Under the pieces are notes generated by a model. It worked only from the letters and a program-made list of their open reading frames with translations, was not told where the DNA came from and made no database searches. The position numbers were made by a program, and so were the translations under genes. From assembly GCF_963676475.1 (NCBI RefSeq), contig NZ_OY781106.1, positions 558,001-622,000 of the forward strand: 64,000 nt of DNA, given 5' to 3'. Shown here in pieces: positions 32,590 through 41,922 of this stretch. Source of the DNA: an uncultured Celeribacter sp. Lineage in GTDB: Bacteria > Pseudomonadota > Alphaproteobacteria > Rhodobacterales > Rhodobacteraceae. Positions within the stretch are counted from its first letter, which is position 1; every line of letters begins with the position of its first letter.

Positions 32590-34382
32590 TGTACTTTCTC
32601 CCTTTTGGCCGCGAGCATTTTGCCCACGGAGACGGCGACGCGATGCCCGTCGGCCACGGCATGGATGACGTCGGGGCCTGAGACCGCATCCCCCGCCGCC
32701 CAAAGCCAGGGCTCCGAGGTCTGCCCAGTGCTGTCGATCATGATCCGGCCCCGGTTCCATTCGAGTTTTTCGGTCAGCGCCTCGCCCAAGAGCGAAATAT
32801 CGGCCATTTGCCCGATGGCTTCGACGACCATCCCGGCGGGGTGGATCATCTCATCCGCCTCGTCGTATTTCGGAGCAAAGCGGCCTTGGTCATCGAAAAT
32901 GGCCTGCACTTTCCAGGTTTTGAGGCCGGTGACCGTCTCGCCGTCGAGCACGATCTCCTGCGGCCCGCGCGCCGGGTAGATCACGCAGCCCTCTTCTTGG
33001 GCCTCTTCGATCTCTTCGCGGTCGGCGAGGAAGCGATCGAGGTCTTCGAGCGCGGTGACCGTGACGCCGACCCAACCGTATTTGATCTTTTGCAGCCGCG
33101 CCATCGAACGCGCGATGTCCATCGCCACGTTGCCGCCGCCGATGACGGCGAGTTGTTCGGGCACCGGCACCTCAACGCCTGCCGTGATGCGACGCAACAG
33201 GTCAATCGCGGCTTCGGCTTTCTCGGAGCCGGGCACACGGGTCGAGCGGCCTTGGTGCAAGCCGATGGAGAGCACGACGGCGTCATAGGCCTTGGCAAGC
33301 TGCTCCATCGAGATTTCATGGCCCACCCGCATGTTGCAGCGGATATCGACGCCCATGGACTCAATGACGGCAATCTCATGGTCCAAGACGTCATAGGGCA
33401 GGCGGTATTCGGGGATGCCGTAGCGCATCATGCCGCCGGGCTTGTCCAGCGCCTCGAACACCACAACCTTGTGGCCTTTGCGGGCCAGGTCGAAGGCGGT
33501 GGTGAGACCCGCAGGCCCGGCACCGATCACGGCGACCGACTGGCCCGTTTCCGGCACGTCGGGTTTCTGGATCAGGTCGAAATAGCGGTCCTTGTCGACG
33601 CCATCGGTGATCGCGCGTTTCAGCCAGCGGATCGCAATCGCATCGCCTTCGTGCATCGCGGCGCAGGTGGTTTCGCATTTGTGGGTGCAGATGCGCCCGC
33701 AGGCCTGCGAAAACGGGTTGGTCTCATAGAGCAATTGCAACCCGCCCTCGAAATCACCGTCGCGGACTTTGGCGATGTAATCCGGGATGTCCATATGGGC
33801 GGGGCAGGTGGCCACACACAGCCCGCATTCGACGCAACGGTCGGCCTCGATGACGGCCTGTTCCGGCGTGAACCCGTCGACGATCTCACAGAAATTGCCA
33901 ATCCGGTCCTCGGGCGCCAGCTCGCCCATCGGCGCGCGGGTGGTGCCGGTCAGGCGGCGTGTGTCTTCGCGTTGATAGCCTTTCGCCTCCAGATCCCAGG
34001 ACTTGCCATCGATGCCGGGCACGAAGCGAAACGCATCGGGGTCGCTGTCGACCCATGTGTATTCGTTGGACATCGTCAGAGAGCCGGTCATGCAGACATC
34101 GACGCACAAAGCGCACCAGCAGCAGCGGCCATAGTCGATCATGGGTCTGAGCCCCGAGTCTCCGGGGCCGGCGTCTTGGCCCTCGACCGGCACCATATCA
34201 ATGGCGGCGTTCTGGCAAATCTCTTCGCAGGAGCCGCAACCGATGCATTTGTCCATGTCGTTCTGGTGAAAGCCACGATAGCGATCCGTACCGGGGCGGT
34301 TGAACGGGTCCTTGATGGTCACCGGATCGTTGATCACATGTTTCCACGCGGTGAAGGGGGAGAGTACGTCACGAAGGGACAT
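32586..34382 (-). CDS. Fe-S flavoprotein: NuoI/MbxN-like ferredoxin domain fused to GltD-like NAD(P)H:acceptor module
   Basis: 598-residue fusion. Residues 40-100 hold two [4Fe-4S] motifs of the NuoI/MbhN type (C46, C49, C52, C56 and C87, C90, C93, C97). Residues 180-240 hold two further cysteine clusters like the GltD N-terminus (C183, C186, C189, C193 and C228, C232, C236, C240). From about 280 on there is a two-dinucleotide-domain flavoprotein with FAD motif GAGPAG (287-292) and NAD(P) motif GGGNVAMDIARS. In the Mbh/Mbx order this is the position of subunit N. The fusion would let the complex exchange electrons directly with NAD(P)H. Such a four-cluster fusion is unusual and the electron direction is inferred. 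Confidence 0.85.
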   Translation of the reverse strand: MSLRDVLSPFTAWKHVINDPVTIKDPFNRPGTDRYRGFHQNDMDKCIGCGSCEEICQNAAIDMVPVEGQDAGPGDSGLRPMIDYGRCCWCALCVDVCMTGSLTMSNEYTWVDSDPDAFRFVPGIDGKSWDLEAKGYQREDTRRLTGTTRAPMGELAPEDRIGNFCEIVDGFTPEQAVIEADRCVECGLCVATCPAHMDIPDYIAKVRDGDFEGGLQLLYETNPFSQACGRICTHKCETTCAAMHEGDAIAIRWLKRAITDGVDKDRYFDLIQKPDVPETGQSVAVIGAGPAGLTTAFDLARKGHKVVVFEALDKPGGMMRYGIPEYRLPYDVLDHEIAVIESMGVDIRCNMRVGHEISMEQLAKAYDAVVLSIGLHQGRSTRVPGSEKAEAAIDLLRRITAGVEVPVPEQLAVIGGGNVAMDIARSMARLQKIKYGWVGVTVTALEDLDRFLADREEIEEAQEEGCVIYPARGPQEIVLDGETVTGLKTWKVQAIFDDQGRFAPKYDEADEMIHPAGMVVEAIGQMADISLLGEALTEKLEWNRGRIMIDSTGQTSEPWLWAAGDAVSGPDVIHAVADGHRVAVSVGKMLAAKREKVQ

Positions 34383-34388
34383 GTCGGG

Positions 34389-35570
34389 TTACCTCTCGAT
34401 CTCGGGCGGATAGGTGTGCAGCGACACCATGAGCGCCGCGATGTCGGAAGTATTGGTGCCGGGGATGAGGTGTTCCAAGAGAGCCATGGCGTGGGTATAG
34501 CTCGGCCCCCGGACATTGACGCGGCGGGGATAGCCGGTGCCGTCGGTGACCAGATAATAGCCATATTCGCCGCGCGAGCTTTCGCCCTTGATATAGGTCT
34601 CGCCGCGCGGGATTTTCCAATGCAGCACGTTGGGCAGGTTGGTCATGACCTCGCCCTCTTTGGGCATTTTGCGGAGGATTTGCCGGATGAGTTGGATGGC
34701 CTCATGCAGGTCTTTGAACCGTACGAGGGTGCGGGCGTAGATGTCCGAGGCCGTTTCCGTGTGCACCGTGAAGTCGAGCTGGTCGTAGACCAGATAGGGG
34801 CTGTCTTTGCGCACATCTTTCGCCACGCCGCCGGCGCGGGCGTTCGGGCCGGTGACGCCGTAGGTCTCGAAGAGCGCCGGGTCGATGACGCCCACGCCTT
34901 GGCTCCGGTTTTTGAAGACGGAACTGTGGAACATGAGCTTTTCGGCATCCGCGAGGTATGTCTCGGCGGTCTGAAGCACCTCTTCCATCCGACCCTCAAA
35001 GCCCTCCGGCAGATGCGCCCGCACGCCACCCGGCAGGATGAACATGTGATAGATGCGCGCGCCGGTGAGTTCCTCGAACCGATCCAGCATGATGTCTCGG
35101 GTGTAGGTCATCCATTGGCCCACGACGCCGAGGCCCAAAGCGCCGGAAATGCCGCCCATGGCCATCATGTAGCTGTTGAACCGACCCATCTCGAGGATCA
35201 ACGTTCTGATCCAATTGGCCATCTCCGGCACTTTGATGCCCGCCAGCTCCTCAACGGCGGCGGCGTAGCAGTATTCGTTGAAATCCGGCTCCGGCACGCA
35301 GACGCGGCAAACGATGGGAAAGACCTGAATAAAGGTCCGGCGCTCCATGAGTTTCTCAAAGCCCCGGTGCAGATAGCCGACATGGGTCTTGCCCTCCACG
35401 ACCTCATCGCCACAGACGGTGAGTTCGACGGACATATTGCCGGTGATGCCGGGGTGGTTGGGGCCGTGCCAGAGTTTCAGGTACTTGCCCGTTTCCAGAT
35501 CGACCTCGATTTTGCCATCGGGGCCGGGGGCGGGATATTGCGAGCGGTCGGGCTTAAACGAAAACATCAC
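34389..35570 (-). CDS. NuoD/MbxL-like large subunit of a complex I-related enzyme
   Basis: Homologue of complex I 49-kDa / [NiFe]-hydrogenase large subunits, 393 residues. Recognisable are the N-terminal HVGYLHRGFEKLMERR block, EMGRFNSYMMAMGG and TGARIYHMFILPGGVR. The first nickel-ligand position survives as CRVC (C88, C91, followed by VPEPD), but the C-terminal hydrogenase motif DPCxxC is absent: the protein ends SLHTYPPEIER. So it should not be a hydrogenase. The mix of CxxC-VPEPD at the front and no C-terminal cysteines is reminiscent of Mbx (sulfane-sulfur reductase) subunit L. Overlaps the NuoC-like gene by four bases. Confidence 0.85.
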   Translation of the reverse strand: MMFSFKPDRSQYPAPGPDGKIEVDLETGKYLKLWHGPNHPGITGNMSVELTVCGDEVVEGKTHVGYLHRGFEKLMERRTFIQVFPIVCRVCVPEPDFNEYCYAAAVEELAGIKVPEMANWIRTLILEMGRFNSYMMAMGGISGALGLGVVGQWMTYTRDIMLDRFEELTGARIYHMFILPGGVRAHLPEGFEGRMEEVLQTAETYLADAEKLMFHSSVFKNRSQGVGVIDPALFETYGVTGPNARAGGVAKDVRKDSPYLVYDQLDFTVHTETASDIYARTLVRFKDLHEAIQLIRQILRKMPKEGEVMTNLPNVLHWKIPRGETYIKGESSRGEYGYYLVTDGTGYPRRVNVRGPSYTHAMALLEHLIPGTNTSDIAALMVSLHTYPPEIER

Positions 35571-36121
35571 TTGGCTCCTTTCGGATAATCCGCATAGAGC
35601 GTCTTTTGCATATGGGTTTTCGGGTCATGGGTGACGCGGCCCGGGCGGTCGTTGTAGGTCTGCTGTGAATACGCCAGCGTGTCGAAATCGCGCCGGTAGG
35701 GGGGCAGGTCGGTCCAGCCCTCGAGGATAAACTCCTCATCCACACGCGGGGAGCCGGGGAAGGCGATGCCGAACATCTCGCGCAACTCACGCTGATAGGT
35801 GGCCGCCGTCGGCCAGAGGTCGTGGATGGTGTCACCGGTCGCGTCTTCGCGGTCGAGCATCACCCGCAGCGCCAGCGTCAGGTTGGCGACGCGGTTGTTG
35901 ACCATATAGGTGAGCTGGAACTGTTGTTCTTCGATCCAGTCCACGGCGGTGAGCAATGTCAGATGGGTGAACCCCTCGACATCGCGCAGCTCGGTCAGGA
36001 TCGCGCGCAGCTCACTGCGTTTGACGGTCACGAAACACAGGTCATCGCGTTGAAACACCGGCGTTCCAAGGTGATAGCGGTCTTTGAGGCGGTATAGGAT
36101 GTGTCTCATGATGCTCACCAA
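35567..36121 (-). CDS. NuoC/MbxK-like subunit
   Basis: Complex I 30-kDa-like peripheral-arm subunit, 184 residues. Signature near the middle: YQRELREMFGIAFPGSPR, the NuoC ERE-x-MFGI-x-F motif, preceded by FTHLTLLTAVDW. It overlaps the NuoB-like gene at its start (7 bases) and the NuoD-like gene at its end (4 bases). A second ATG (36109) would avoid the first overlap. It forms part of the connection between the Fe-S and membrane arms. Confidence 0.85.
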   Translation of the reverse strand: MVSIMRHILYRLKDRYHLGTPVFQRDDLCFVTVKRSELRAILTELRDVEGFTHLTLLTAVDWIEEQQFQLTYMVNNRVANLTLALRVMLDREDATGDTIHDLWPTAATYQRELREMFGIAFPGSPRVDEEFILEGWTDLPPYRRDFDTLAYSQQTYNDRPGRVTHDPKTHMQKTLYADYPKGAK

Positions 36122-36807
36122 TTGTAATCCGGCATATCCCAGTCACGGATCACCGCCTTTTGGTTGGCTTTGTACTGGTCGAAATTTTCGGCGTATGTGT
36201 TCGCGCCTTCGCCCTTGCCCTCTTTGATCACGCGCTTGAGTTCCATGAAGCCATGGAGCAGCGCCTCAGGCCGGGGCATGCAGCCCGCGACATACATGTC
36301 CACGGGCAGGTAATCGTCGAGACGCTTGATCGTGTTGTAGCTGTCCCAATACATGCCGCCGTTGATGGTGCAGGAGCCAAGCCCCATGACATATTTCGGC
36401 TGCGGCATCTGCTCATAGGCGCGGATGGCGCGTTTGAGGGTTTTGACCGACAGGTAGCCGGAGATCACCAAAAGGTTCGCCTGACGCGGGGTGGGCCGCC
36501 ATTGGATGCCATAGCGATAGGCATCGAAGCGCGGCGTCATCATAGGGCGCATCTCGATCGCGCCGCAGCCGGTGCCAAAGCCCAGAATCCAAAGCGAATT
36601 CGCCCGCGCCCAGTTGTAGAAATCTTCTACAATCTTGGAATAGGCCTTGGGGTGAACCTTGGGTTTGGCTTCGCAGAAGTAGTCACGCAGCGGGTCGATG
36701 TCGATTTCCTGCCCGTCGGGGGTTGTGACCTTGCGCGGGCGCAGCTCTTCGCGGAGCGGCACCTCTGTGTCGGGGTTCTTGAGGAACTTGTCGTCAACGT
36801 CTTTCAT
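36115..36807 (-). CDS. NuoB/MbxJ-like Fe-S subunit
   Basis: Subunit carrying the terminal (N2-like) [4Fe-4S] cluster, 230 residues. NuoB-type segments are LGFGTGCGAIEMRP, GLGSCTINGGMYWDSY and AGCMPRPEALLHG. Complex I NuoB has a tandem Cys-Cys in the first motif; here it is C81-G82, leaving C81, C146 and C176 in canonical places and C45 elsewhere. The coordinating set therefore differs from NuoB. An N-terminal extension of about 55 residues is hydrophilic. It lies four bases from the NuoH-like gene. Confidence 0.85.
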   Translation of the reverse strand: MKDVDDKFLKNPDTEVPLREELRPRKVTTPDGQEIDIDPLRDYFCEAKPKVHPKAYSKIVEDFYNWARANSLWILGFGTGCGAIEMRPMMTPRFDAYRYGIQWRPTPRQANLLVISGYLSVKTLKRAIRAYEQMPQPKYVMGLGSCTINGGMYWDSYNTIKRLDDYLPVDMYVAGCMPRPEALLHGFMELKRVIKEGKGEGANTYAENFDQYKANQKAVIRDWDMPDYNW

Positions 36808-36811
36808 AGGA

Positions 36812-37729
36812 TCACACCACCAGAATGGAGAGGACGCCGATGGGCAGCCCCCATTTGAGGAAGAAACGAATGCTCTGCTCGACCCGGAACCGGGGATGCA
36901 CGACGCCGATCACGACGGAAATCATGTAGAGGCAGAACACTTTGATCGCGAACTCGGCCCAAGACGTGGCGCCCCCGAAGAAGAGGTTCATGTAGATAAC
37001 CGTCTTGGCGACCGGGAAGAGCACGCGGTTGGTCTGCATCAGAGCAAGGTAGGAGGAATGGTATTCGGTCGGCGGGCCGATGGGGATTTCCTGCGGCGCC
37101 ATGGCGACATCGAAGGGCGAGCGCATCATCGTGCCGACAAAGGCGACCATCGCGGCGACTGTGGCCAGAGGATTGGTGAAGACCGTCCAGTTGAAGATCG
37201 AGCCCTGTTGCGCGGCGACAATCTCGGTGATGTCGAGGGTCTGGTATTGGAGAGACAGCGCATAGACGCCCAAGGCCAGAGGCAGTTCGGCCATGGTCAC
37301 CTGCGCCAGACCGCGAGAGACGCCGATGGCGCTATGCGGATGGCCGCTTTCGCCAGCCCCCAAAGCCATGCCCAAAGTGCCGAAGAACACGAAATAGAGC
37401 GCAAGGATCAGATCTCCTGCATAGGAGAAGTTCTGATGCCATTCGGAGCCATAGATCGTCGGGACGAACATCAAAAGGCCCACACCGCCCGTCAGCCGGA
37501 ACACCGGCCCGAGGTAATACATCACGCCGTGGGAAATCTTGGACCGAAGCGCGATGTTCTTGAGCAAATCGACATAGTTCTGCCAGACCGGGATGCCGTA
37601 ACGCCCCCCGACCCGCGCACCGATCTTGCGCACCACGGCGGTCATCACCATGCCGTAGTTGATCACGATGAAGAGCGTCAAAAGCACATAGGCGATCTGG
37701 ACCCATTCGAAATTCGGAAACGCGGTCAT
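36812..37729 (-). CDS. NuoH/MbxM-like membrane subunit
   Basis: Integral membrane subunit of the NuoH/HyfC/MbhM family, 305 residues, about eight hydrophobic helices. It connects the redox arm to the antiporter-like arm. Recognisable loops are KIGARVGGRYGIPVWQNYVDLLKN and MRSPFDVAMAPQEIPIGPPTEYHSS, the latter corresponding to the quinone-pocket E-rich loop of NuoH, though shorter. Overlaps the fused antiporter gene by four bases. Confidence 0.87.
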   Translation of the reverse strand: MTAFPNFEWVQIAYVLLTLFIVINYGMVMTAVVRKIGARVGGRYGIPVWQNYVDLLKNIALRSKISHGVMYYLGPVFRLTGGVGLLMFVPTIYGSEWHQNFSYAGDLILALYFVFFGTLGMALGAGESGHPHSAIGVSRGLAQVTMAELPLALGVYALSLQYQTLDITEIVAAQQGSIFNWTVFTNPLATVAAMVAFVGTMMRSPFDVAMAPQEIPIGPPTEYHSSYLALMQTNRVLFPVAKTVIYMNLFFGGATSWAEFAIKVFCLYMISVVIGVVHPRFRVEQSIRFFLKWGLPIGVLSILVV

Positions 37730-40700
37730 GACGAGGCTCCCATGCTGATCAGGTAGACGGCGATGACGAACAAAAGGAGGTGCACCGCATAGGTCTGGCC
37801 GTTGCCGGTGTAGAGTTTGCGGCTGAACTCGGCAGTGCCATGGAGCACGTTGGTGACGCCGGTCCAGAAGCTTGTGGACACGGGGGGCTCAAGGAACCCC
37901 ATCGCCTTGCGGTAGGGCGCAAAGAAGTTCCAGGCGAAATGCGTGGTCTGCGGTTTGAACGGACGTTCCGCCGAGAAGACGATGTTGAATTGTTTCACGC
38001 GCTGGGCGTTGTGGTTCATCCAAATGAGCAGACCCAGCACAGAGACAAAGACCACAATGATCACGCCCCAGATCGCCACAGGGTTCCAGGTGCCGTAGGC
38101 GCTGTTGACGATCCGCCCCGACCAGACCAGCGGCTGATCTCCGAAGAGCGTGCCGATATAGCGGTCCACGCGTTGCAGGATCATGCCGGGCAGGGCCGCG
38201 AAGGCGATCAGGAAGGCGACAAACAACATCTGCGGCAGGATGATCCAGAAGGGGGCTTCTTTGACGTGGCGCAGGTTGTCTTTGGGTTGACCGAGGAAGA
38301 TCGTGTGAATGAGCCGGAAGAGATAGAGAAAGCCCACAGGCCCCGCCATGAAGACCAACACCATGGGAAGGCGCAGATCGGTGGACATGATCGCATTGTA
38401 GAAAATCCAGCGCCCGCCAAAGCCCGACAGCGGCGGCACGCCCGACATTGCGATGATCCCCACCAGCACAGAGACAAAGCTCAAAGGCATGAGCGTGATC
38501 AACCCGCCCATCTGATACATGAGCCGCGTATGGGTGCGTTCTTTCACACCACCGACGGCGAGGAACAGCATGGACTTGTAGACGAAATGGTTGATCGCGA
38601 ACATCATCGCCAAAAGCCATCCCAAGTGGTTCATCAGCGCGAGGCCGAAGACCGCGTAGCCCATCTGGGAGATAGAGCTATAGGCGAGAAGCCGTTTGGC
38701 ATCCTCTTGGAAGGCGGCAAGAACGGCCCCAATAAAAGCGGACAGCGCGCCCAGCCAGACGAGAAGATGGGTGAGGTCGACACCATAGAGGCGTTGATGC
38801 CCCATCTCCATCACCAGAACGAAGAGCCCGAACAACCCGGCCTTGAGCAAGATCCCCGACACCATGGGGGAGACATCCGTCTCCGCCTCAGCATGCGCGC
38901 CGGGCAGCCAGATATGCAGCCCCATCGCGGCGGTTTTGGTCAGGAACCCCAGAGCCAGAAGGACAAAGACCCAAGGCGCCAAAGTGCCGGTCAGTTCAGA
39001 GAGATCTTCGATCCAGAATATCCGCTGGCCTTGGGCCGCGAGGGCAAGGCCCGCCAGCAAAGCAAAGGCCCCACCCAAAGAGAAGAGGATGTAGGACAGC
39101 GCATGCGGCTCGCTCTCCTTGCCACGCAGAATGAGGAAATAGGACCCGATGGTGAGCATTTCCCAAGCGGCGAAGAACTGAAACGCGGTGAAAGCCTCCA
39201 AAAGTAGCGCCATCCCTGCATACATGATCATCGCGGGCGCATAAAATCCCATGCGACGGCCCTGATGATGGAAAGACGCGAGGAACAGCACCGCACCGCC
39301 CAGCATCATGATGATCATGAACACAAGGCGCAGCGGGTCGAGGTCTTGGTAGGAGATCACGAACCAGACCACGAGGCCCGCCATGGCGATGGCGTTTTTG
39401 ACCCGCGCGGGCAGGATGTCCATCGGCAGGAACAGGAGCGCGAACAAGAGGGGCAGGGCGGTCAGCACATTGCCCTGATCGCTCAACGCGCCCCAAACCC
39501 AGCCCCAAACCCAGCCCCAAACCCAACCCGCGAGCATGGCGATCAGCACGATGGTCTCACGGCTGAGATGATAGGTCAGGCTGCGCTGGGCGTCGTGTTT
39601 GATCGCCTTGCCGAACCAGCGGAACAATACACCCGCCTCGATGAGCGCCGCGATCAGGAAGATGGCGAGCATCGGCAGCTGACCCGTGGCGGCAAACTCA
39701 TGCACCAGCACCCATTTGGCGTAGAACGCGGGGAAGGGCGGCAGGCCGGTGAGCATGGCGATGAAGGTTGCGAAGGCGACGACCAGAGCCGGGTTTTGGC
39801 GTAGGGCGGCCCAGTCGGATAGAGCACGCCCCTTGACCATGCCCGAGAGCCAGAACAGCCCGGCTTTGGCCACTGCATGAGAAATCACGATCCCGCCCGC
39901 GACATAGGCAAAATCCGCGCCCAAAAGCGCCTTTTGCCCGACGACCAGCAGGACAAGTCCGATCTGGCCGACGGAGGAATAGCCCAGAAGCCGCCGATCA
40001 TGGCTTTGTGACAGGGCCAACAGATTGGCGCCCACGAAGGTGACGATCCCGACACCGGTCGCCAGCGGCAACCAGGTGGGGCCTGCGGCGGTAAGAGCTT
40101 GTCAGCGGCAAAGAGCGCGGCGGTGCCGGAGGCGGCGGAGAACAGCGCCGAAAATCCGGGATGGGCGGATTCGTAAATGTCCAAAGCCCAGCCATTGGCG
40201 GGGAAGGGTTTCAGCTCCAAGACCAAAGCGATGAGCACGAGGAAGGTGGCCAGAGAGGCGCCCGTTAAGGCCATCGGTGTGGCCGCGATGTCGTCGATAT
40301 TGAGCGATCCATTGGTGTGATAGGTGAAGATGACGCCCACCAGAAGCAGGATCGAAATCACCTGAGAAACAATGAGATATTTGAACCCGGCGGCCAGCGC
40401 GCGGGTGTCTTGCGACAGCAAAACAAGCCCGGCGGTGGCGATCACGATCAGCTCGATGAAGACAAAGAGGTTGAACAGGTCGCGCGTCAGGATCAGCCCC
40501 GACAGCGCCATGATCAGCACCAAAAGCACGGCCATCGCCCGGCGCCCCAGCCGCATCAGATCGGCGCGCATGTAGAAGGCGGACAAAAGCCCCGTGAGGG
40601 TGACGACGGAGATCAACGCCGCCTCTGCGCCGCCCATGAACAGGTTGATCGCAAAGGGCGGACGCGCGCCTGCGGTCAGGATTTCGACGGGAAGCGTCTG

Positions 40701-40862
40701 GCCCAAGACCAATCCCACGACCCAGGAGAGGGCCACGAATGACATGGCGGCCAGTGCGGCCACGGTGACGTAAAACGCCGGGCGTTCGGAGGTGCCGCGC
40801 AAAAGCCCGAGGATGAAAGCGGCGCCGAGGCCGGCTGCGAGGATGAGAAGAGGGCTTACCAT
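37726..40862 (-). pseudogene. Fused double antiporter-like subunit (MbxH + MbxH'/NuoN-NuoM-like), with one frameshift
   Basis: Two proton-conducting antiporter modules in tandem. Module 1 (40862 to about 39480) has the helix-five glutamate in LFNLFVFIELIVIA and the lysine in ELKPFPANGWALD. Module 2 (about 39470 to 37726) has FFAAWEMLTIGSYF, FLTKTAAMGLHIWLPGAHAE and a long C-terminal lateral region. The reading frame breaks near 40092-40103: upstream it is open in one frame (39885-40862), downstream in another (37726-40071). Adding one base at GACAAGCTC restores a 1045-residue protein. No stop separates the modules, so the fusion looks natural. The shift may be a sequencing error in an A-run, a true mutation or programmed slippage. 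The linker contains a 12-base tandem repeat. Confidence 0.72.
39491..39526. repeat. Three tandem 12-base repeats in the double antiporter gene
   Basis: CCCCAAACCCAG occurs twice and CCCCAAACCCAA once, in tandem. On the coding strand this gives WVWG repeats between the two antiporter modules. The length is a multiple of three, so copy-number change would keep the frame. Confidence 0.9.
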
Positions 40863-41218
40863 TTCAGCTCCGTAAAATCAGAGATGTCGAGGCTGCCGCG
40901 GGCGCGGAACAGCCGGTAGGCATAGGCGAGCATCAAGGCGGTGACGCCGAGGCCGATGACGATGGCGGTGAGGACGAGCGCTTGCGGCACCGGGTCGGTG
41001 ATGCGTGTCGCGGCCTCTGCCACGGGGACGGCCTCATCAAGGATCGGCGCGCTGCGTCCGGGCAGGTAGCCGACCGACACGAGCACCACGTTCACGCCTG
41101 TGCTGGCGATGGTGAAACTCACGATCATGCGGATGATGTCGCGGTTGGTGAGCGCGCCGTAAAGGCCCAAAAGGATGAGAGAAAATCCCAAAGCCATGGC
41201 GATCTGAGACAGCATCAT
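40856..41218 (-). CDS. mrpC: MrpC/MnhC-like (NuoK-type) subunit
   Basis: Small three-helix membrane subunit of the MrpC/MbhG/NuoK family, 120 residues. The family signature DPVPQALVLTAIVIG is intact and NVVLVSVGYLPGRSAPI precedes it. Overlaps the MrpB-type gene by four bases and the double antiporter gene by seven. Confidence 0.88.
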   Translation of the reverse strand: MMLSQIAMALGFSLILLGLYGALTNRDIIRMIVSFTIASTGVNVVLVSVGYLPGRSAPILDEAVPVAEAATRITDPVPQALVLTAIVIGLGVTALMLAYAYRLFRARGSLDISDFTELKW

Positions 41219-41922
41219 TGCGCGTCCTCCGTGTCTTCGAGCGAGGTGAGGATGGAGGAGAATTCTGCCCCCACCTTGAGCCCGATGAGGATGTAGATCA
41301 GCGGGATGGCCCCTGCGGAAAACACCGACCCGAACCAGCCCAAAGGCAGGATGCGGTTGTCGAGAAAGCCGCCAGCGAAGATCATGCCCAGAAGGCCGAG
41401 GATCACGTAAATCAGACCCGCCGAGCTCTCGATCCGGGAGATCAGGCGATGCGAAAACCGCTCCGCCGGATCGGCCAGAAGCATCAGCAAAAGGCCGGAG
41501 GCGACGATCGCGCCGCCCTGAAACCCGCCGCCCGGGGTCAGGTGGCCGTTAACGAAAACATAGGCGCCAAACAAGAGGATCACCGGCACCAGCATCCGCG
41601 TGCCCGTGGTCAGCAATTCGCCCGAGGGCAGGAACCCCGAACCGGAGCGGCCTTTCGGCGATTTCGATTGGGCCAGAACCAGCCCGACAATGGCGGCGGT
41701 GAGGAACAGAACCGTCACTTCGCCCAAAGTATCGAGGCCACGATAGGTGACGATGATCGCGGTGACCACGTTCTGCGCGCCGGTCTCTGGCACGGTCTGG
41801 GTGGCGTAATAGCTGGCCGTGCGGTTCAGCGTCTCATCGGGGGTGAACCCCGCGAAAAGTGCGAAAAACACCGTGCCCAAGAGAGCCAGCAACACGAGGG
41901 GAATGAAACTGCGTGTGGTCAT
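41215..41922 (-). CDS. mrpB: Fused MrpA-C-terminal (MbhE) and MrpB (MbhF) subunit
   Basis: 235-residue membrane protein. The first ~90 residues carry NVVTAIIVTYRGLDTLGEVTVLF, which belongs to the MrpA C-terminus/MbhE subunit. From about residue 105 on it is MrpB/MbhF, with GHLTPGGGFQGGAIVAS. In archaeal Mbh these are two genes; here they form one frame. It overlaps both neighbours by four bases. Together with MrpC, E, F and G it forms the sodium/proton-translocating module. Confidence 0.86.
   Translation of the reverse strand: MTTRSFIPLVLLALLGTVFFALFAGFTPDETLNRTASYYATQTVPETGAQNVVTAIIVTYRGLDTLGEVTVLFLTAAIVGLVLAQSKSPKGRSGSGFLPSGELLTTGTRMLVPVILLFGAYVFVNGHLTPGGGFQGGAIVASGLLLMLLADPAERFSHRLISRIESSAGLIYVILGLLGMIFAGGFLDNRILPLGWFGSVFSAGAIPLIYILIGLKVGAEFSSILTSLEDTEDAQ

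Noticed and set aside
32808..35588. 926-residue open frame on the plus strand
   Set aside because: Antisense shadow of the Fe-S flavoprotein and NuoD-like genes; no recognisable domains.
34389..36807. Group 4 [NiFe]-hydrogenase
   Set aside because: The NuoD-like subunit lacks the C-terminal DPCxxC nickel ligands, and no hyp maturation genes are present in the window.
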